A stretch of DNA of 64,000 nt, taken from assembly GCA_041690495.1 (NCBI GenBank), contig JAWLHE010000003.1, positions 62,001-126,000 of the forward strand. Direction: 5' to 3'. The position numbers were made by a program, and so were the translations under genes. The DNA is from DATAAP01 sp041690495 (GTDB lineage: Bacteria > Pseudomonadota > Alphaproteobacteria > CACIAM-22H2). This document shows positions 16,818 to 25,524 of this stretch, in pieces (within the stretch, counting starts at the first letter, position 1; each line of letters starts with the position of its first letter). The notes under the pieces were generated by a model. It did no database searches. It had not been told where the DNA came from and worked only from the letters and a program-made list of their open reading frames with translations.

Positions 16818-18542
16818 TCATGCCCCGCTTTCGGCTATAGCTGCGGCGTGCCGCGCGGCAATGTATCCGAAGGTCATGGCCGGACCAAGGGTGATGCCTC
16901 CGCCCGGATAGTTGCCGCCCATGATGCTGGCCATGTCGTTGCCTGCGGCATACAGGCCCTTCAGCGGCTTTCCCTCGCGTGTAAGCACGCGTGCATACGC
17001 ATCCGTCTTGAGTCCGGCGAAACTGCCGAGGTCGCCGATCACCACCTGCACTGCGTAGAAGGGGCCCGCCTGAACCGGCGCGATGCAGGGATTCGGCGAA
17101 ACCGCAGGATCGCCAAGATAACGGTTATACGCGTTCGCGCCTTTCCCGAACGCGGGATCTTCGCCCCGATGCGCATGCATGTTGTAGAGCGAAACAGTAC
17201 GCTCCAGCGCCAGTGGGTCGATGCCACATGCGCTGGCGAGCTCAGCCAGAGTACGACCGCGCTTCAGGTAGCCGTTATGGAGGTGAGGAGCAATCGGTAC
17301 CGGAAACGGTTTGACATGCCCAAGGCCATAACGCCGGAGAGCCGGATGATCGCAGATCAACCATGCACAGACCTCGCCGGACATGCCGTTGCTCGACTGC
17401 ACTAGCGCCTGGCAGAAATCGTGATAGCAGTTGGCCTCGTTGACAAAACGTCTGCCGGCCCGCGTCACCGCAATTACGCCCGGCTTCGCGCGATCGATGA
17501 AATGCGGAAAGAATCCGAAGCTGCCGTCTCCTCTGGGGACACGGCTGACCGGCACCCACGCGGCCGGGTTCGGCAGTTCGTCGGCCGTTACGGCGCCCAG
17601 CGGACCAGCCATCCGGATACCGTCTCCCGTATTGCCCTCGGCCGCAGGGGACCAATGCTCCCGGCCGGTCGGGGCATGCGGATAGAGTTTCCGCCGACGT
17701 TCGATGTCATGGGGGAAGCCGCCGGCTGCCAACACCACGCCGCGCCTGGCATTGACGCGAACGAGACCGTCCCGGCTTTCGACAATCGCGCCGGTGATCG
17801 TGTCACCGTCGTTCAGCAGCTCCCGAGCAGGAGATTCCAGCCAGAGCGGGATGCCCAGATCGAATGCGGATTTGGCAAGCCGGCCTGCAAGCGCATTGCC
17901 GTTAGTCAGACGCATACCGCGCCCGTGCAGCAGAAGATCGCAGCCGTATTTCAGGAGCAGCCTGGCGACGAATGCGGCCGACGTGGCCGAACGTGTGACG
18001 TTGAAGAAATGGAGCAGCTCCTTACCCGAGCCGATCATCATCCCGATGAATGTGATTTCCCGCAGCGGCGGCCGCAGCGATTTGATACGGTCGCCCAGCT
18101 CGCGGCCGTCCATCGGTTCGGCGCAGATGGACCGGCCTCCCGGCAATGCACCGGGGACGCCCGGATGATAATCGGAGAATTGCGGGCCGAGCACAAACTT
18201 CACGCTGGTGCGACTCTCAAAGAACTCGACCATCGCGGGCCCATTCTCGAGAAACGCGTCGACGCGCTCTGCATCGAAATAATTGCCGGCCTCGTGTTGA
18301 AGATAGATGCGGGCCTGCTCCTTGCTGTCCCGGATGCCTTCGCGTTCGGCAAGCGGATTGGCCGGGATCCAGAGCCACCCTCCGGAGCGGGCTGTCGTGC
18401 CGCCATAAACGGCCTCTTTTTCGACGACCAGAACGTCGAGCCCGTAGAGCTTCGCGGTTACCGCGGCCGCCATCCCTCCGGCGCCACTACCGATGACCAA
18501 CAGGTCGCAATGGTGGGTTTTCGTCAGACCGTGGGCTTTCAT
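16818..18542 (-). CDS. FAD-dependent dehydrogenase of the fumarate reductase/3-ketosteroid dehydrogenase family
   Basis: 574 residues. The N-terminal FAD site is CDLLVIGSGAGGMAAAVTAK (about 13-32), with VVEKEAVYGGTTARSGGWLW binding the flavin. The middle FAD_binding_2 catalytic region has YPHAPTGREHWSPAAEGNTG and DELPNPAAWVP. The C-terminal flavin loop is GLYAAGNDMASIMGGNYPGG with GGITLGPAMTFGYIAARHAA. This family includes 3-ketosteroid delta1-dehydrogenases and urocanate/fumarate reductases. No signal peptide, so cytoplasmic. It sits between an SDR gene (12 bp upstream) and an IclR gene, divergent from a TRAP transporter, suggesting the first oxidation steps of a carboxylate or steroid-like compound. 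Exact substrate cannot be told. Confidence 0.88.
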   Translation of the reverse strand: MKAHGLTKTHHCDLLVIGSGAGGMAAAVTAKLYGLDVLVVEKEAVYGGTTARSGGWLWIPANPLAEREGIRDSKEQARIYLQHEAGNYFDAERVDAFLENGPAMVEFFESRTSVKFVLGPQFSDYHPGVPGALPGGRSICAEPMDGRELGDRIKSLRPPLREITFIGMMIGSGKELLHFFNVTRSATSAAFVARLLLKYGCDLLLHGRGMRLTNGNALAGRLAKSAFDLGIPLWLESPARELLNDGDTITGAIVESRDGLVRVNARRGVVLAAGGFPHDIERRRKLYPHAPTGREHWSPAAEGNTGDGIRMAGPLGAVTADELPNPAAWVPVSRVPRGDGSFGFFPHFIDRAKPGVIAVTRAGRRFVNEANCYHDFCQALVQSSNGMSGEVCAWLICDHPALRRYGLGHVKPFPVPIAPHLHNGYLKRGRTLAELASACGIDPLALERTVSLYNMHAHRGEDPAFGKGANAYNRYLGDPAVSPNPCIAPVQAGPFYAVQVVIGDLGSFAGLKTDAYARVLTREGKPLKGLYAAGNDMASIMGGNYPGGGITLGPAMTFGYIAARHAAAIAESGA

Positions 18543-18554
18543 CGGACACTCCGC

Positions 18555-19310
18555 TCAAACCGTCAGATAACCGCCATCGACCGGCAGCATGGCGCCTGTC
18601 ACGTAGCTCGACATGGATGACGCGAGAAAGATGACCGGCCCGACCAGTTCTTCAGGTTTGCCCGTACGCCCCATCGGCGTATGCGCCATGAACCGGCCGA
18701 TCGCGGCCGGGTCGGCACGGGTTGCTTCAGTCATGGGGGTATCGATCACTCCCGGCGCGATCCCATTGACCCGAATACCTTCGGGAGCAAGTTCCGCAGC
18801 AAGGGCGCGCGTGAACTGCAGGACAGCGCCCTTGCTGGCGGTATAGGAGGTGGCACGAGGACCGGTTGCGAAGGAGTTGATCGACCCGAGGTTGACTATT
18901 CGGCCACGGGTCCTGCGGAGCTGCGGCAGCAGCGCACGGACCATGTTCTTCAGTCCGGTGACGTTTACGGCAATCGTGTCTTGCCAGTGCCGATCGTAGT
19001 CGGGGTCATCGATCGCGATGCGACGTATGATGCCGGCATTGTTCACAAGAATGCTTGCCGGCCCGAGTGCGGAGAGGCTGTCCGAAGCGAAGCTCTCGCA
19101 CTGGTTCCGGTCTGTCACGTCCAGCGCTGACGCAAACGCCTTTGTCCCGAGTTGCCGGAGATCGGCGACCAAAGAGGCCACACCCTCGCCATTGAGATCG
19201 CCAACGGCAACCGACGCGCCTTCCCTGGCGAGCCCAAGCGCGATCGCTCGACCATTTCCCTGGGCCGCACCGGTTACGATCGCGACGTCTCCGTCGAGAA
19301 GCCTCGCCAT
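18555..19310 (-). CDS. Short-chain dehydrogenase/reductase (SDR)
   Basis: 251 residues. The start at ATG 19310 follows GAGGG; a TTG 12 bp upstream is the only alternative. The nucleotide-binding motif is AIVTGAAQGNGRAIALGLAR (TGxxxGxG), with NNAGI in the fourth strand (ILVNNAGIIRRIA), active-site Ser in VNLGSINSF and the YxxxK in SYTASKGAVLQFTRAL. The C-terminus AMLPVDGGYLTV is typical of FabG-like enzymes. An acidic residue after the second strand (VGDLNG) favours NAD(H). First gene of the minus-strand operon with the FAD dehydrogenase and IclR regulator. Probably oxidises a hydroxyl group of the cluster's substrate. Confidence 0.92.
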   Translation of the reverse strand: MARLLDGDVAIVTGAAQGNGRAIALGLAREGASVAVGDLNGEGVASLVADLRQLGTKAFASALDVTDRNQCESFASDSLSALGPASILVNNAGIIRRIAIDDPDYDRHWQDTIAVNVTGLKNMVRALLPQLRRTRGRIVNLGSINSFATGPRATSYTASKGAVLQFTRALAAELAPEGIRVNGIAPGVIDTPMTEATRADPAAIGRFMAHTPMGRTGKPEELVGPVIFLASSMSSYVTGAMLPVDGGYLTV

Positions 19311-19334
19311 GCACCCTCGCAATTCGTTCTTTGC

Positions 19335-19352
19335 GAAATGTTTCGTTATTTC
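19335..19352. promoter_or_regulatory. Putative IclR operator between the SDR and TRAP operons
   Basis: GAAAT (19335-19339) and ATTTC (19348-19352) form an inverted repeat with 8 bp between, and GAAATGTTTC inside is itself a palindrome. IclR-type operators often contain GAAAT...ATTTC arms. It lies in the 132-bp region between the divergent operons. The binding protein is inferred to be the IclR regulator at 15860-16807. Confidence 0.5.
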
Positions 19353-19457
19353 TTATAGTGGTTTGCGGGCAGGGAATGCAAGGCGCGCGCGCCGTTCTCT
19401 GCCAAAGGAGGAAACGCCGCCGATGCGGCCATTCGGAAACATCCGAAGGAGAGAATG

Positions 19458-20513
19458 ATGCATCAGCTATTCATCAAGGCAGCAGCCGCTGTCGCGCTAT
19501 TGGGAGTCGGAGCAGCTCCCGGCGATGCCGCCGCACAGTCCAAGAGTTTCGACCTGCAGAGCGTGTTCGGGCTTCAGGTGCCCTCTATTGGGCAGAGCCC
19601 CGTGAAATGGGCAGAGCGCGTTGCGCTCATGACGAACAGCGAGATCAAGATCAAGGTGCATGGTGCGGGCGAGTTTGTCCCGCCCTTCGAAGTGTTCGGC
19701 GCTGTGTCGAACGGTTCCATCCCGATGGGATTTGACTGGGTCGGTTACTGGGCCGGAAAGATTCCGGTAGCGAACCTTGTCGGCTCGATGCCCTTCGGTC
19801 CGAATCCGGAGCTCTTCCTGGGATGGATGTTCCAGGGCGGCGGCCTGGAAATCATCCAGAAGGCATACGATCCACATAACGTGAAGGTCATACCGTGCCA
19901 CCTTGTGGTCCCGGAGGCCGGCGGCTGGTTCAACAAGGAGATCAAGAGCGTCGAGGACTTCAAAGGCCTCAACATGCGGATCGCAGGCCTTGGCGCGAAG
20001 GCAATGGCCAAACTGGGCGCCAACGTGCAGCTAGTTCCCGCCGGCGAGATCTTCGTGTCCCTCGAGCGAGGACGCATCGAGGCTGCCGAGTTCTCTGCCC
20101 CTCAGCTCGACTTCGGTCTCGGGCTCCAGAAGATTGCAAAGTACTACTACTTCCCTGGCTGGCATCAGCCGGCCAGCTGGGACACGATCATCGTCAACAT
20201 GAACGTCTGGAAATCCCTGCCGCAGAGGCATCAGCAGGTCATGATCGAAGCCTGTTACGCGAACATCACCTTCAACGCGTACGACCAGATCGACGCCCAG
20301 GTAGACGCAATCGAGAAGATCGAGGCCGCTGGCGTGAAGGTGCAGCGGCTGCCCGAGCCGGTTCTGGCCGCCCTGCAGAAGGCCTCGATCGAAGTGATGG
20401 AAGAGGAAGCTCGGAAAGACGCGCTCTTCGCCGAGGCCTACAAGTCACTAATGGCCTACGTGAAACGTGTCGGGCGCTGGAGTGATCTGCAGGCCCTGCC
20501 GCGCAGCAGGTAA
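19458..20513 (+). CDS. dctP: TRAP transporter substrate-binding protein (DctP family)
   Basis: 351 residues from ATG 19458, six bases after AAGGAG (ATG 19455 is too close). The signal peptide is MHQLFIKAAAAVALLGVGAA with cleavage near DAAAQ. The mature protein matches the DctP/TakP fold: VKWAERVALMTNSEIKIKVH, GAGEFVPPFEVFGAVSNGSI, then WFNKEIKSVEDFKGLNMRIA with the conserved Arg for the substrate carboxylate, and the helix GRIEAAEFSAPQLDFGLGLQ. It resembles the TakP-like subgroup for 2-oxo or hydroxy acids (Y-Y-F-P-G-W-H-Q). Periplasmic receptor for the membrane components DctQ and DctM that follow. Confidence 0.92.
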   Translation: MHQLFIKAAAAVALLGVGAAPGDAAAQSKSFDLQSVFGLQVPSIGQSPVKWAERVALMTNSEIKIKVHGAGEFVPPFEVFGAVSNGSIPMGFDWVGYWAGKIPVANLVGSMPFGPNPELFLGWMFQGGGLEIIQKAYDPHNVKVIPCHLVVPEAGGWFNKEIKSVEDFKGLNMRIAGLGAKAMAKLGANVQLVPAGEIFVSLERGRIEAAEFSAPQLDFGLGLQKIAKYYYFPGWHQPASWDTIIVNMNVWKSLPQRHQQVMIEACYANITFNAYDQIDAQVDAIEKIEAAGVKVQRLPEPVLAALQKASIEVMEEEARKDALFAEAYKSLMAYVKRVGRWSDLQALPRSR

Positions 20514-20538
20514 AGATCAGAATCGGAGTGCGCCAGAA

Positions 20539-21132
20539 ATGTCGCACTCCGATCATCCCCCAGAGGAACCTATCTTGGTCATGCTGCTGAGATCCATCGA
20601 GGCGTGTTGCGCCTGGTTCGGGCGCATCGTCGGCTGGGCCACCCCGCTTCTCGTAATCAGCGTCTGCGTGAGCGTCCTGATGGCGCACATGCGGTTCAAT
20701 GTTCTGGTCGACTGGGGAATTGAAGTGCCTCTCTTCGGTACCCGCATGACCATGAACGGTCTGACGGACCTGCAATGGCATCTTTTCGCACTGATGGTGA
20801 TGCTCGGAGGCGTGTATGCGCTGCATACTGACGGACACGTCAGTGTCGATTTCGTAGCCAACAACCTGGGCGACCGCACCAGGCGAGCCATGACCATCCT
20901 CGGCGACCTGATCTTCCTCCTGCCGTTTGCCGGCATTATGACCTGGTTCTCCTGGAAGTTTATGGTCGCCGCCTACAACTCGAATGAGGGGTCGCCTTAT
21001 GGCGGACTCGAGGACACCTGGATCATCAAAGCGGTCATGCCGCTTGGTTTCGGGCTTCTGAGTATCCTCGGTCTGACTCGCAGCATCCGGCATCTGATCC
21101 AGTTTTTCCTGCCTGCGCCTCCACGGGAGTGA
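20539..21132 (+). CDS. dctQ: TRAP transporter small membrane subunit (DctQ)
   Basis: 197 residues from ATG 20539 with GGAG upstream. Four TM helices are seen: about 25-47 (VGWATPLLVISVCVSVLMAH), 70-92 (LQWHLFALMVMLGGVYALHT), 108-128 and 152-170. The H-V-S-V-D motif after helix 2 (TDGHVSVDFVANNLGDR) is the DctQ signature. It forms the membrane complex with DctM and couples sodium flow to solute import. Stop codon and DctM start are separated by 5 bp. Confidence 0.9.
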   Translation: MSHSDHPPEEPILVMLLRSIEACCAWFGRIVGWATPLLVISVCVSVLMAHMRFNVLVDWGIEVPLFGTRMTMNGLTDLQWHLFALMVMLGGVYALHTDGHVSVDFVANNLGDRTRRAMTILGDLIFLLPFAGIMTWFSWKFMVAAYNSNEGSPYGGLEDTWIIKAVMPLGFGLLSILGLTRSIRHLIQFFLPAPPRE

Positions 21133-21137
21133 TTCCC

Positions 21138-22484
21138 ATGGAATACTTCTGGCCACTGCTGATGTGCGCAGCGCTTCTGATCGGCATATTCACGGGCTAT
21201 CCGGTGGCGCTCGTGCTTGCAGGGATCGGTGTCCTCTTCGCCTTGGCAGCCGACGTGCCGATCATTTTCCTTTCCACCGGTGTATCACGCACCTTCTCCG
21301 GGATACTGAGCAACTGGCTGCTGATCGCCGTACCACTTTTCGTATTCATGGGACTCATGCTCGAAAAATCGGGCATTGCCGAACGCCTGCTGCGCTCGCT
21401 CGCCGGTCTCCTTGGCCCGCTTCCCGGCGGGTGCGCCTTCGCTGTAGCGATCATCGGGATAGTCATGGCGGCAAGCACCGGGATCATCGGGGCCAGCGTG
21501 GTTCTGATGGGCGTACTTGCGTTGCCGGTGATGCTGGAGAGCCGCTACGACCCGCGCCTCGCCACCGGGATCATCGCGGCGACCGGTACGCTTGGAATCC
21601 TGATACCGCCGAGCATCATGCTGGTCATCCTGGGCGATACCCTGCGCATATCGGTCGGGGACCTCTTCGCAGGTGCGATGATCCCCGGCCTCATGCTCAG
21701 CGGCCTGTACGTCCTATACCTGATACTACTGGCGCTGTTCAGACCTCACATGATGCCGCCTCTCCCGTCGCGCGAACGTGTCCCTGCAAGTCAGGCGCTC
21801 GTGCGTCTCGCACGCGATCTGCTCGCACCGATGCTGCTGATACTCGTTGTGCTCGGCTCGATCATCGCGGGAGTCGCAACGCCGACCGAGGCGGCGGCGC
21901 TGGGCGCCCTCGGAGCCTTTCTGCTGGCCATCGCATCACGCCAACTCACCTGGAAGCAGTTCCTTCGTGTTCTGAACGAAACGACCCGGACTACGGCAAT
22001 GATCATGTTCGTCATGATCGGCGCCACCATCTTCAGCGTCATCTTTCGGAAGCTCGGCGGCGACACCATGATTGCCGAGGCCCTCGGCGTGAATGAGGCA
22101 GGAACGAACCCGTACTGGGTCATGTTCGTCATCATGGCGTTCGTGTTTGTCCTCGGCATGTGTCTCGACTGGGTCGAGATCACCTTTATTGCCATGCCGA
22201 TCATCGCGCCCATCATCGCCGGTCTCGATTTCGGCCTCGGCCGGGAGCAGACGCTTCTCTGGCTGGCAATCCTGTTTGCCGTCAACCTGCAGACGTCCTT
22301 CCTGACACCGCCTTTCGGCTACGCGCTGTTCTACATACGCGGCGTGGCGCCGGCGCATATCGGCACCAAGATCATCTACCGCGGGATCGTCCCTTTCGTA
22401 ATCATCCAGCTGACCGCGCTGCTGCTGACCATCCTGTTTCCGCAACTCGCACTCTGGCTGCCTGAAAAACTGCTGGGTACCTGA
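21138..22484 (+). CDS. dctM: TRAP transporter large membrane subunit (DctM)
   Basis: 448 residues from ATG 21138, eight bases after GGGAG; a GTG nine bases earlier overlaps the dctQ stop. About 12 hydrophobic helices. DctM features include LIAVPLFVFMGLMLEKSGIA, MAASTGIIGASVVLMGVLAL, then TGTLGILIPPSIMLVILGDT and the second half TAMIMFVMIGATIFSVIFRK, with CLDWVEITFIAMPIIAPIIA near the end. It is the sodium-coupled channel-forming subunit. Together with dctP and dctQ it makes a complete TRAP system. The MBL-fold gene follows after 13 bp and is probably cotranscribed. Confidence 0.94.
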   Translation: MEYFWPLLMCAALLIGIFTGYPVALVLAGIGVLFALAADVPIIFLSTGVSRTFSGILSNWLLIAVPLFVFMGLMLEKSGIAERLLRSLAGLLGPLPGGCAFAVAIIGIVMAASTGIIGASVVLMGVLALPVMLESRYDPRLATGIIAATGTLGILIPPSIMLVILGDTLRISVGDLFAGAMIPGLMLSGLYVLYLILLALFRPHMMPPLPSRERVPASQALVRLARDLLAPMLLILVVLGSIIAGVATPTEAAALGALGAFLLAIASRQLTWKQFLRVLNETTRTTAMIMFVMIGATIFSVIFRKLGGDTMIAEALGVNEAGTNPYWVMFVIMAFVFVLGMCLDWVEITFIAMPIIAPIIAGLDFGLGREQTLLWLAILFAVNLQTSFLTPPFGYALFYIRGVAPAHIGTKIIYRGIVPFVIIQLTALLLTILFPQLALWLPEKLLGT

Positions 22485-22497
22485 AGGAGGGTATTTC

Positions 22498-23448
22498 GTG
22501 TCCAAGACCTTCGCATCGACCGCCGACACCGAGGAAAAGACGATCTCGTTCACGCAGCTCGGCGATGGCCTGTTTGCCTTCACCGCCCAGGGCGATCCCA
22601 ACACCGGCGTGATTGTCGGCGATGATGGCGTCATGGTCATCGACACCCAGGCGACGCCTCAGATGGCCGGCCAGGTAATCGAGCGGATCCGCGCCGTCAC
22701 CGATAAGCCGGTCAAGTACGTTCTGCTGTCGCACTATCACGCCGTGCGCGTGCTCGGGGCTTCGGCCTACAGGCCACAGCAGATCATCGCTTCCGATGCC
22801 ACTCGCAGCCTGATCGTGGAACGCGGGCAGGAAGACTGGGATTCGGAATACGGCCGCTTCCCACGCCTGTTCCAAGCGGCGGAAACGGTCCCCGGCCTGA
22901 CCTGGCCGACCATTACCTTCCCGAAGCAGATGACGCTTTGGCTGGGTCGCCGCCGGGTGGAGATCCTGCATCTGGGCCGCGGCCACACGGCCGGCGATAC
23001 GGTCGCCTGGGTGCCCGATGCCGGCGTGATGTTCTCCGGTGATCTGGTGGAGTACCATTCGGCCTGCTATTGCGGCGACGCGCATTTCAAGGACTGGCCG
23101 CGCACGCTCGATGCCATCGCCGGCTTCAATGCCCGGGCCCTGGTTCCGGGCCGCGGGGACGCCCTTACAAGTCCGAAAGAGGTGGGCGACGCGGTGGAAC
23201 TTACCCGCCATTTCCTGACAACATTGTACGGCTCCGTCTCGGAAAGCGCGGCGAAAGGCCTGTCGCTGAAGGAGGCCTTCGACCGCTGTAACGAAGCCAT
23301 GCGGCCGCGTTTCGGCAACTTCGCCATCTTCGACCATTGCCAGCCGTTCAACGTGGCGCGCGCCTATGACGAGGCGATGGGGCTCGATCATCCGCGAATC
23401 TGGACGGCGGAACGCGACCGCGACATGTGGGCCCGGCTGAACGCGTGA
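22498..23448 (+). CDS. Metallo-beta-lactamase-fold hydrolase with an altered metal site
   Basis: 316 residues, GTG start after AAGGAGGG. The MBL fold is clear: TGVIVGDDGVMVIDTQATPQ, then VKYVLLSHYHAVRVLGASAY, HLGRGHTAGDTVAWVPD, GVMFSGDLVEYHSACYCGDA. The canonical HxHxDH motif reads H-Y-H-A-V-R, so the Asp-His pair of the second metal site is lost. The usual last His (PGHG) is Arg (VPGRG). The three His of the first site and the bridging Asp (SGDLVEY) remain. It may bind one metal or a different one, or use other chemistry. Last gene of the TRAP operon. I recall an H-Y-H-A-V-R-V-L-G-A subfamily in other alphaproteobacteria, so this is probably not a defect. Confidence 0.8.
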   Translation: MSKTFASTADTEEKTISFTQLGDGLFAFTAQGDPNTGVIVGDDGVMVIDTQATPQMAGQVIERIRAVTDKPVKYVLLSHYHAVRVLGASAYRPQQIIASDATRSLIVERGQEDWDSEYGRFPRLFQAAETVPGLTWPTITFPKQMTLWLGRRRVEILHLGRGHTAGDTVAWVPDAGVMFSGDLVEYHSACYCGDAHFKDWPRTLDAIAGFNARALVPGRGDALTSPKEVGDAVELTRHFLTTLYGSVSESAAKGLSLKEAFDRCNEAMRPRFGNFAIFDHCQPFNVARAYDEAMGLDHPRIWTAERDRDMWARLNA

Positions 23449-23669
23449 GCGTTGGCGACGCGGACTGATATACGTCACGCTGGGCCGATGCCGCCAAAGG
23501 GTTCGCACTGCATTGCCGGTCGCGGACCTTCGGCTAAGCCGCCGAACCGGCCATGAAAAGAGCTTGGGGTCGCGGTTGCCGAAGCCCTCGAGGCCATCCG
23601 ATATCGGCTTCGCAATTCGTGCTCTCCGGCTCGTTTCGAAACGTGCCGACAAGCGTCTAAAGGCTTGAT
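23449..23669. other. Gap with a weak FNR-like dyad
   Basis: No gene. At 23465-23478 CTGAT-ATAC-GTCAC matches the TTGAT-N4-RTCAA pattern in 8 of 10 arm positions. It would be over 500 bp from the nicotinate phosphoribosyltransferase start, but directly ahead of the PolX remnant. Confidence 0.25.
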
Positions 23670-23990
23670 GCGCAGAATGGCCGCGGCGCGCACGAGGCGT
23701 ACGGCGCCGATATGAAGGCCATCCTGCGCAAAGTGAAGAAACTCGGCTGCTCCCTGGAACTGAGCGCGGACCCCGACCGTCTAGATCTTCTGGGCACCCA
23801 GTGCCGGAAGGCCGAGAAGACGGATGCTCTGGCAAGCTTCAACACAGACGCGCATTCCGTCGGCGATTATGACAACATCGAATCCCGGGTAGGACAAGCG
23901 GGGCGCGGATGGCTGGAGCCTGGAGATTTGCGCAACACCCGGCCTCTGCCGCAACTGAAACAGCCCATGGGCGCTGCCAAGAGCAGATAG
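23670..23990 (+). pseudogene. PolX C-terminal PHP-domain fragment
   Basis: The frame reads GRGAHEAYGADMKAILRKVK, then KLGCSLELSADPDRLDLLGT, SFNTDAHSVGDYDNIESRVG and RGWLEPGDLRNTRPLPQLKQ. This matches the last 80 or so residues of the PHP phosphoesterase domain at the end of family X DNA polymerases (L-E-L-N-x-x-P-x-R-L-D-L and S-I-N-T-D-A-H). Everything before it, including the polymerase domains and most PHP metal ligands, is absent; an in-frame TAA lies at 23658. An ATG at 23712 could still start a 92-residue peptide. It ends 9 bp before the nicotinate phosphoribosyltransferase gene, so it may be a relic of an earlier neighbour. Confidence 0.6.
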
Positions 23991-23999
23991 GAGGCGGCA

Positions 24000-25349
24000 A
24001 TGTCGGGCGGCGAAAGTCTGCTCCTGACGGACCTGTATCAGCTCAACATGATGCAGGCATATGAAGAGAACGGACTCAACGATACCGCCGTGTTCGAGTT
24101 CTTCGTGCGCAAGCTGCCGCCGCGGCGCGGGTTTCTGGTGGCGGCCGGCCTCGCCCAGGTCCTCGAGTTCCTTGAGACTCTGCGCTTCCTGCCCGGGGAT
24201 ATCGACTACCTTCGGCGCTCGGGGCGGTTCTCGGCGACATTCCTCGATCGCCTCGCCGACTTCCGGTTCACCGGCGATGTCGACGCGATCCCGGAAGGCA
24301 CCGTGGTCTTCCCGGACGAGCCGCTTGTCCGGGTGATCGCCCCATTGCCGCAGGCGCAGCTCGTCGAGACGCGGCTGATCAATCTTGTGCATTTTCAGAC
24401 GCTTGTGGCATCGAAGGCCGCCCGCATGGTGCTTGCCGCGCCAAGCAAGCAGCTCGTAGATTTCGGCCTGCGCCGCGCGCACGGGGCGGACGCCGGGCTG
24501 CTGGCGGCTCGAGCCAGCTATCTGGCTGGCTTTGCCGGCACCGCAACCACGCTCGCCGAGCCGAGATTCGGGATCCCTATTTTCGGAACGATGGCCCATT
24601 CGTTCATCCAGGCGCACGACACCGAAGAAGCCGCGTTCCTCAATTTCGCCCGTGCGCGGCCGGAACGATTGGTGCTCTTGATTGACACTTACGACACAGA
24701 ACGAGCCGCACAGATCGTCGTTCGCCTGGCCGCGCGGCTGCGGCGGGACGGCATTGCGATCCGCGGCGTGCGCCTCGACAGCGGCGATCTCGCGGATCAC
24801 GCGATCAAGGTACGCCGCATTCTCGATGACGGCGGACTGAATGACACGATCATTTTCGCCAGCGGCGGGATCGATGAGGACGAGTTGATTCGTCTCGAAG
24901 GACGACGGGCGCCGATAGATGGCTATGGTATCGGCACCAGCCTCGTCACCTCTTCGGACGCGCCTGCACTCGATTGCGCATACAAGCTTCAGGAATACGC
25001 CGCTGTGCCACGGCGCAAGCATTCGGAAGGAAAGGCAACATGGCCTGGCCGCAAGCAGATCTGGCGCCGCATTTCCGCTGGCGGGCGTATGGCCGGAGAT
25101 ACGCTGACAACTGAAAGCGACTCGCAGCCAGGCATACCGTTGCTCAAGCCGGCAATGCGTAATGGCCGCCGCGTGCCCGGTCTTCCCTCGCTGGAAGAAG
25201 CGCGCTATCTTGCAGCAGACGAGCTCGCGCGCATGCCAGAGCCGCTGCGCCAATTGCAGCCGGCGGTTTACGCGGTCGAAATAGCTCCGTCACTCCGCCA
25301 GCTCGCCGACGAGTGCGACCGGCGCCTTGCCGCGGCCGTATCTGCGTAG
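24000..25349 (+). CDS. pncB: Nicotinate phosphoribosyltransferase
   Basis: 449 residues, ATG after TAGGAGG. Catalyses nicotinate + PRPP (+ ATP) to nicotinate mononucleotide, the first committed step of Preiss-Handler NAD salvage, in the cytoplasm. Recognisable segments: LLTDLYQLNMMQAYEENG at the N-terminus, VDFGLRRAHGADAG, FGIPIFGTMAHSFIQAHDTE, the ribose/phosphate site RGVRLDSGDLADHAIKVRRI, ASGGIDEDELIRL and IDGYGIGTSLV. Length fits the NAPRT family. Its substrates could come from the nicotinamidase at 33925 and the PRPP synthetase at 32309, about 7-9 kb away in the same island. No FNR-like box is obvious directly upstream. Confidence 0.94.
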   Translation: MSGGESLLLTDLYQLNMMQAYEENGLNDTAVFEFFVRKLPPRRGFLVAAGLAQVLEFLETLRFLPGDIDYLRRSGRFSATFLDRLADFRFTGDVDAIPEGTVVFPDEPLVRVIAPLPQAQLVETRLINLVHFQTLVASKAARMVLAAPSKQLVDFGLRRAHGADAGLLAARASYLAGFAGTATTLAEPRFGIPIFGTMAHSFIQAHDTEEAAFLNFARARPERLVLLIDTYDTERAAQIVVRLAARLRRDGIAIRGVRLDSGDLADHAIKVRRILDDGGLNDTIIFASGGIDEDELIRLEGRRAPIDGYGIGTSLVTSSDAPALDCAYKLQEYAAVPRRKHSEGKATWPGRKQIWRRISAGGRMAGDTLTTESDSQPGIPLLKPAMRNGRRVPGLPSLEEARYLAADELARMPEPLRQLQPAVYAVEIAPSLRQLADECDRRLAAAVSA

Positions 25350-25524
25350 ATCATCTTGAGAGCGGCCGGACCTTCGTCGGGCCACTGCGATCCGGTCGCG
25401 GCCGGCCGGCCGTTCGCATGCGCGCTACACGACAGCATGTCGACCGCCCGGCTATCCGGCGGCAGATGCTGGCAGCTCTGCTTCGTGCAATTCGCCGGCT
25501 ATGGACCGGCTGCGCCTCTGGGCT

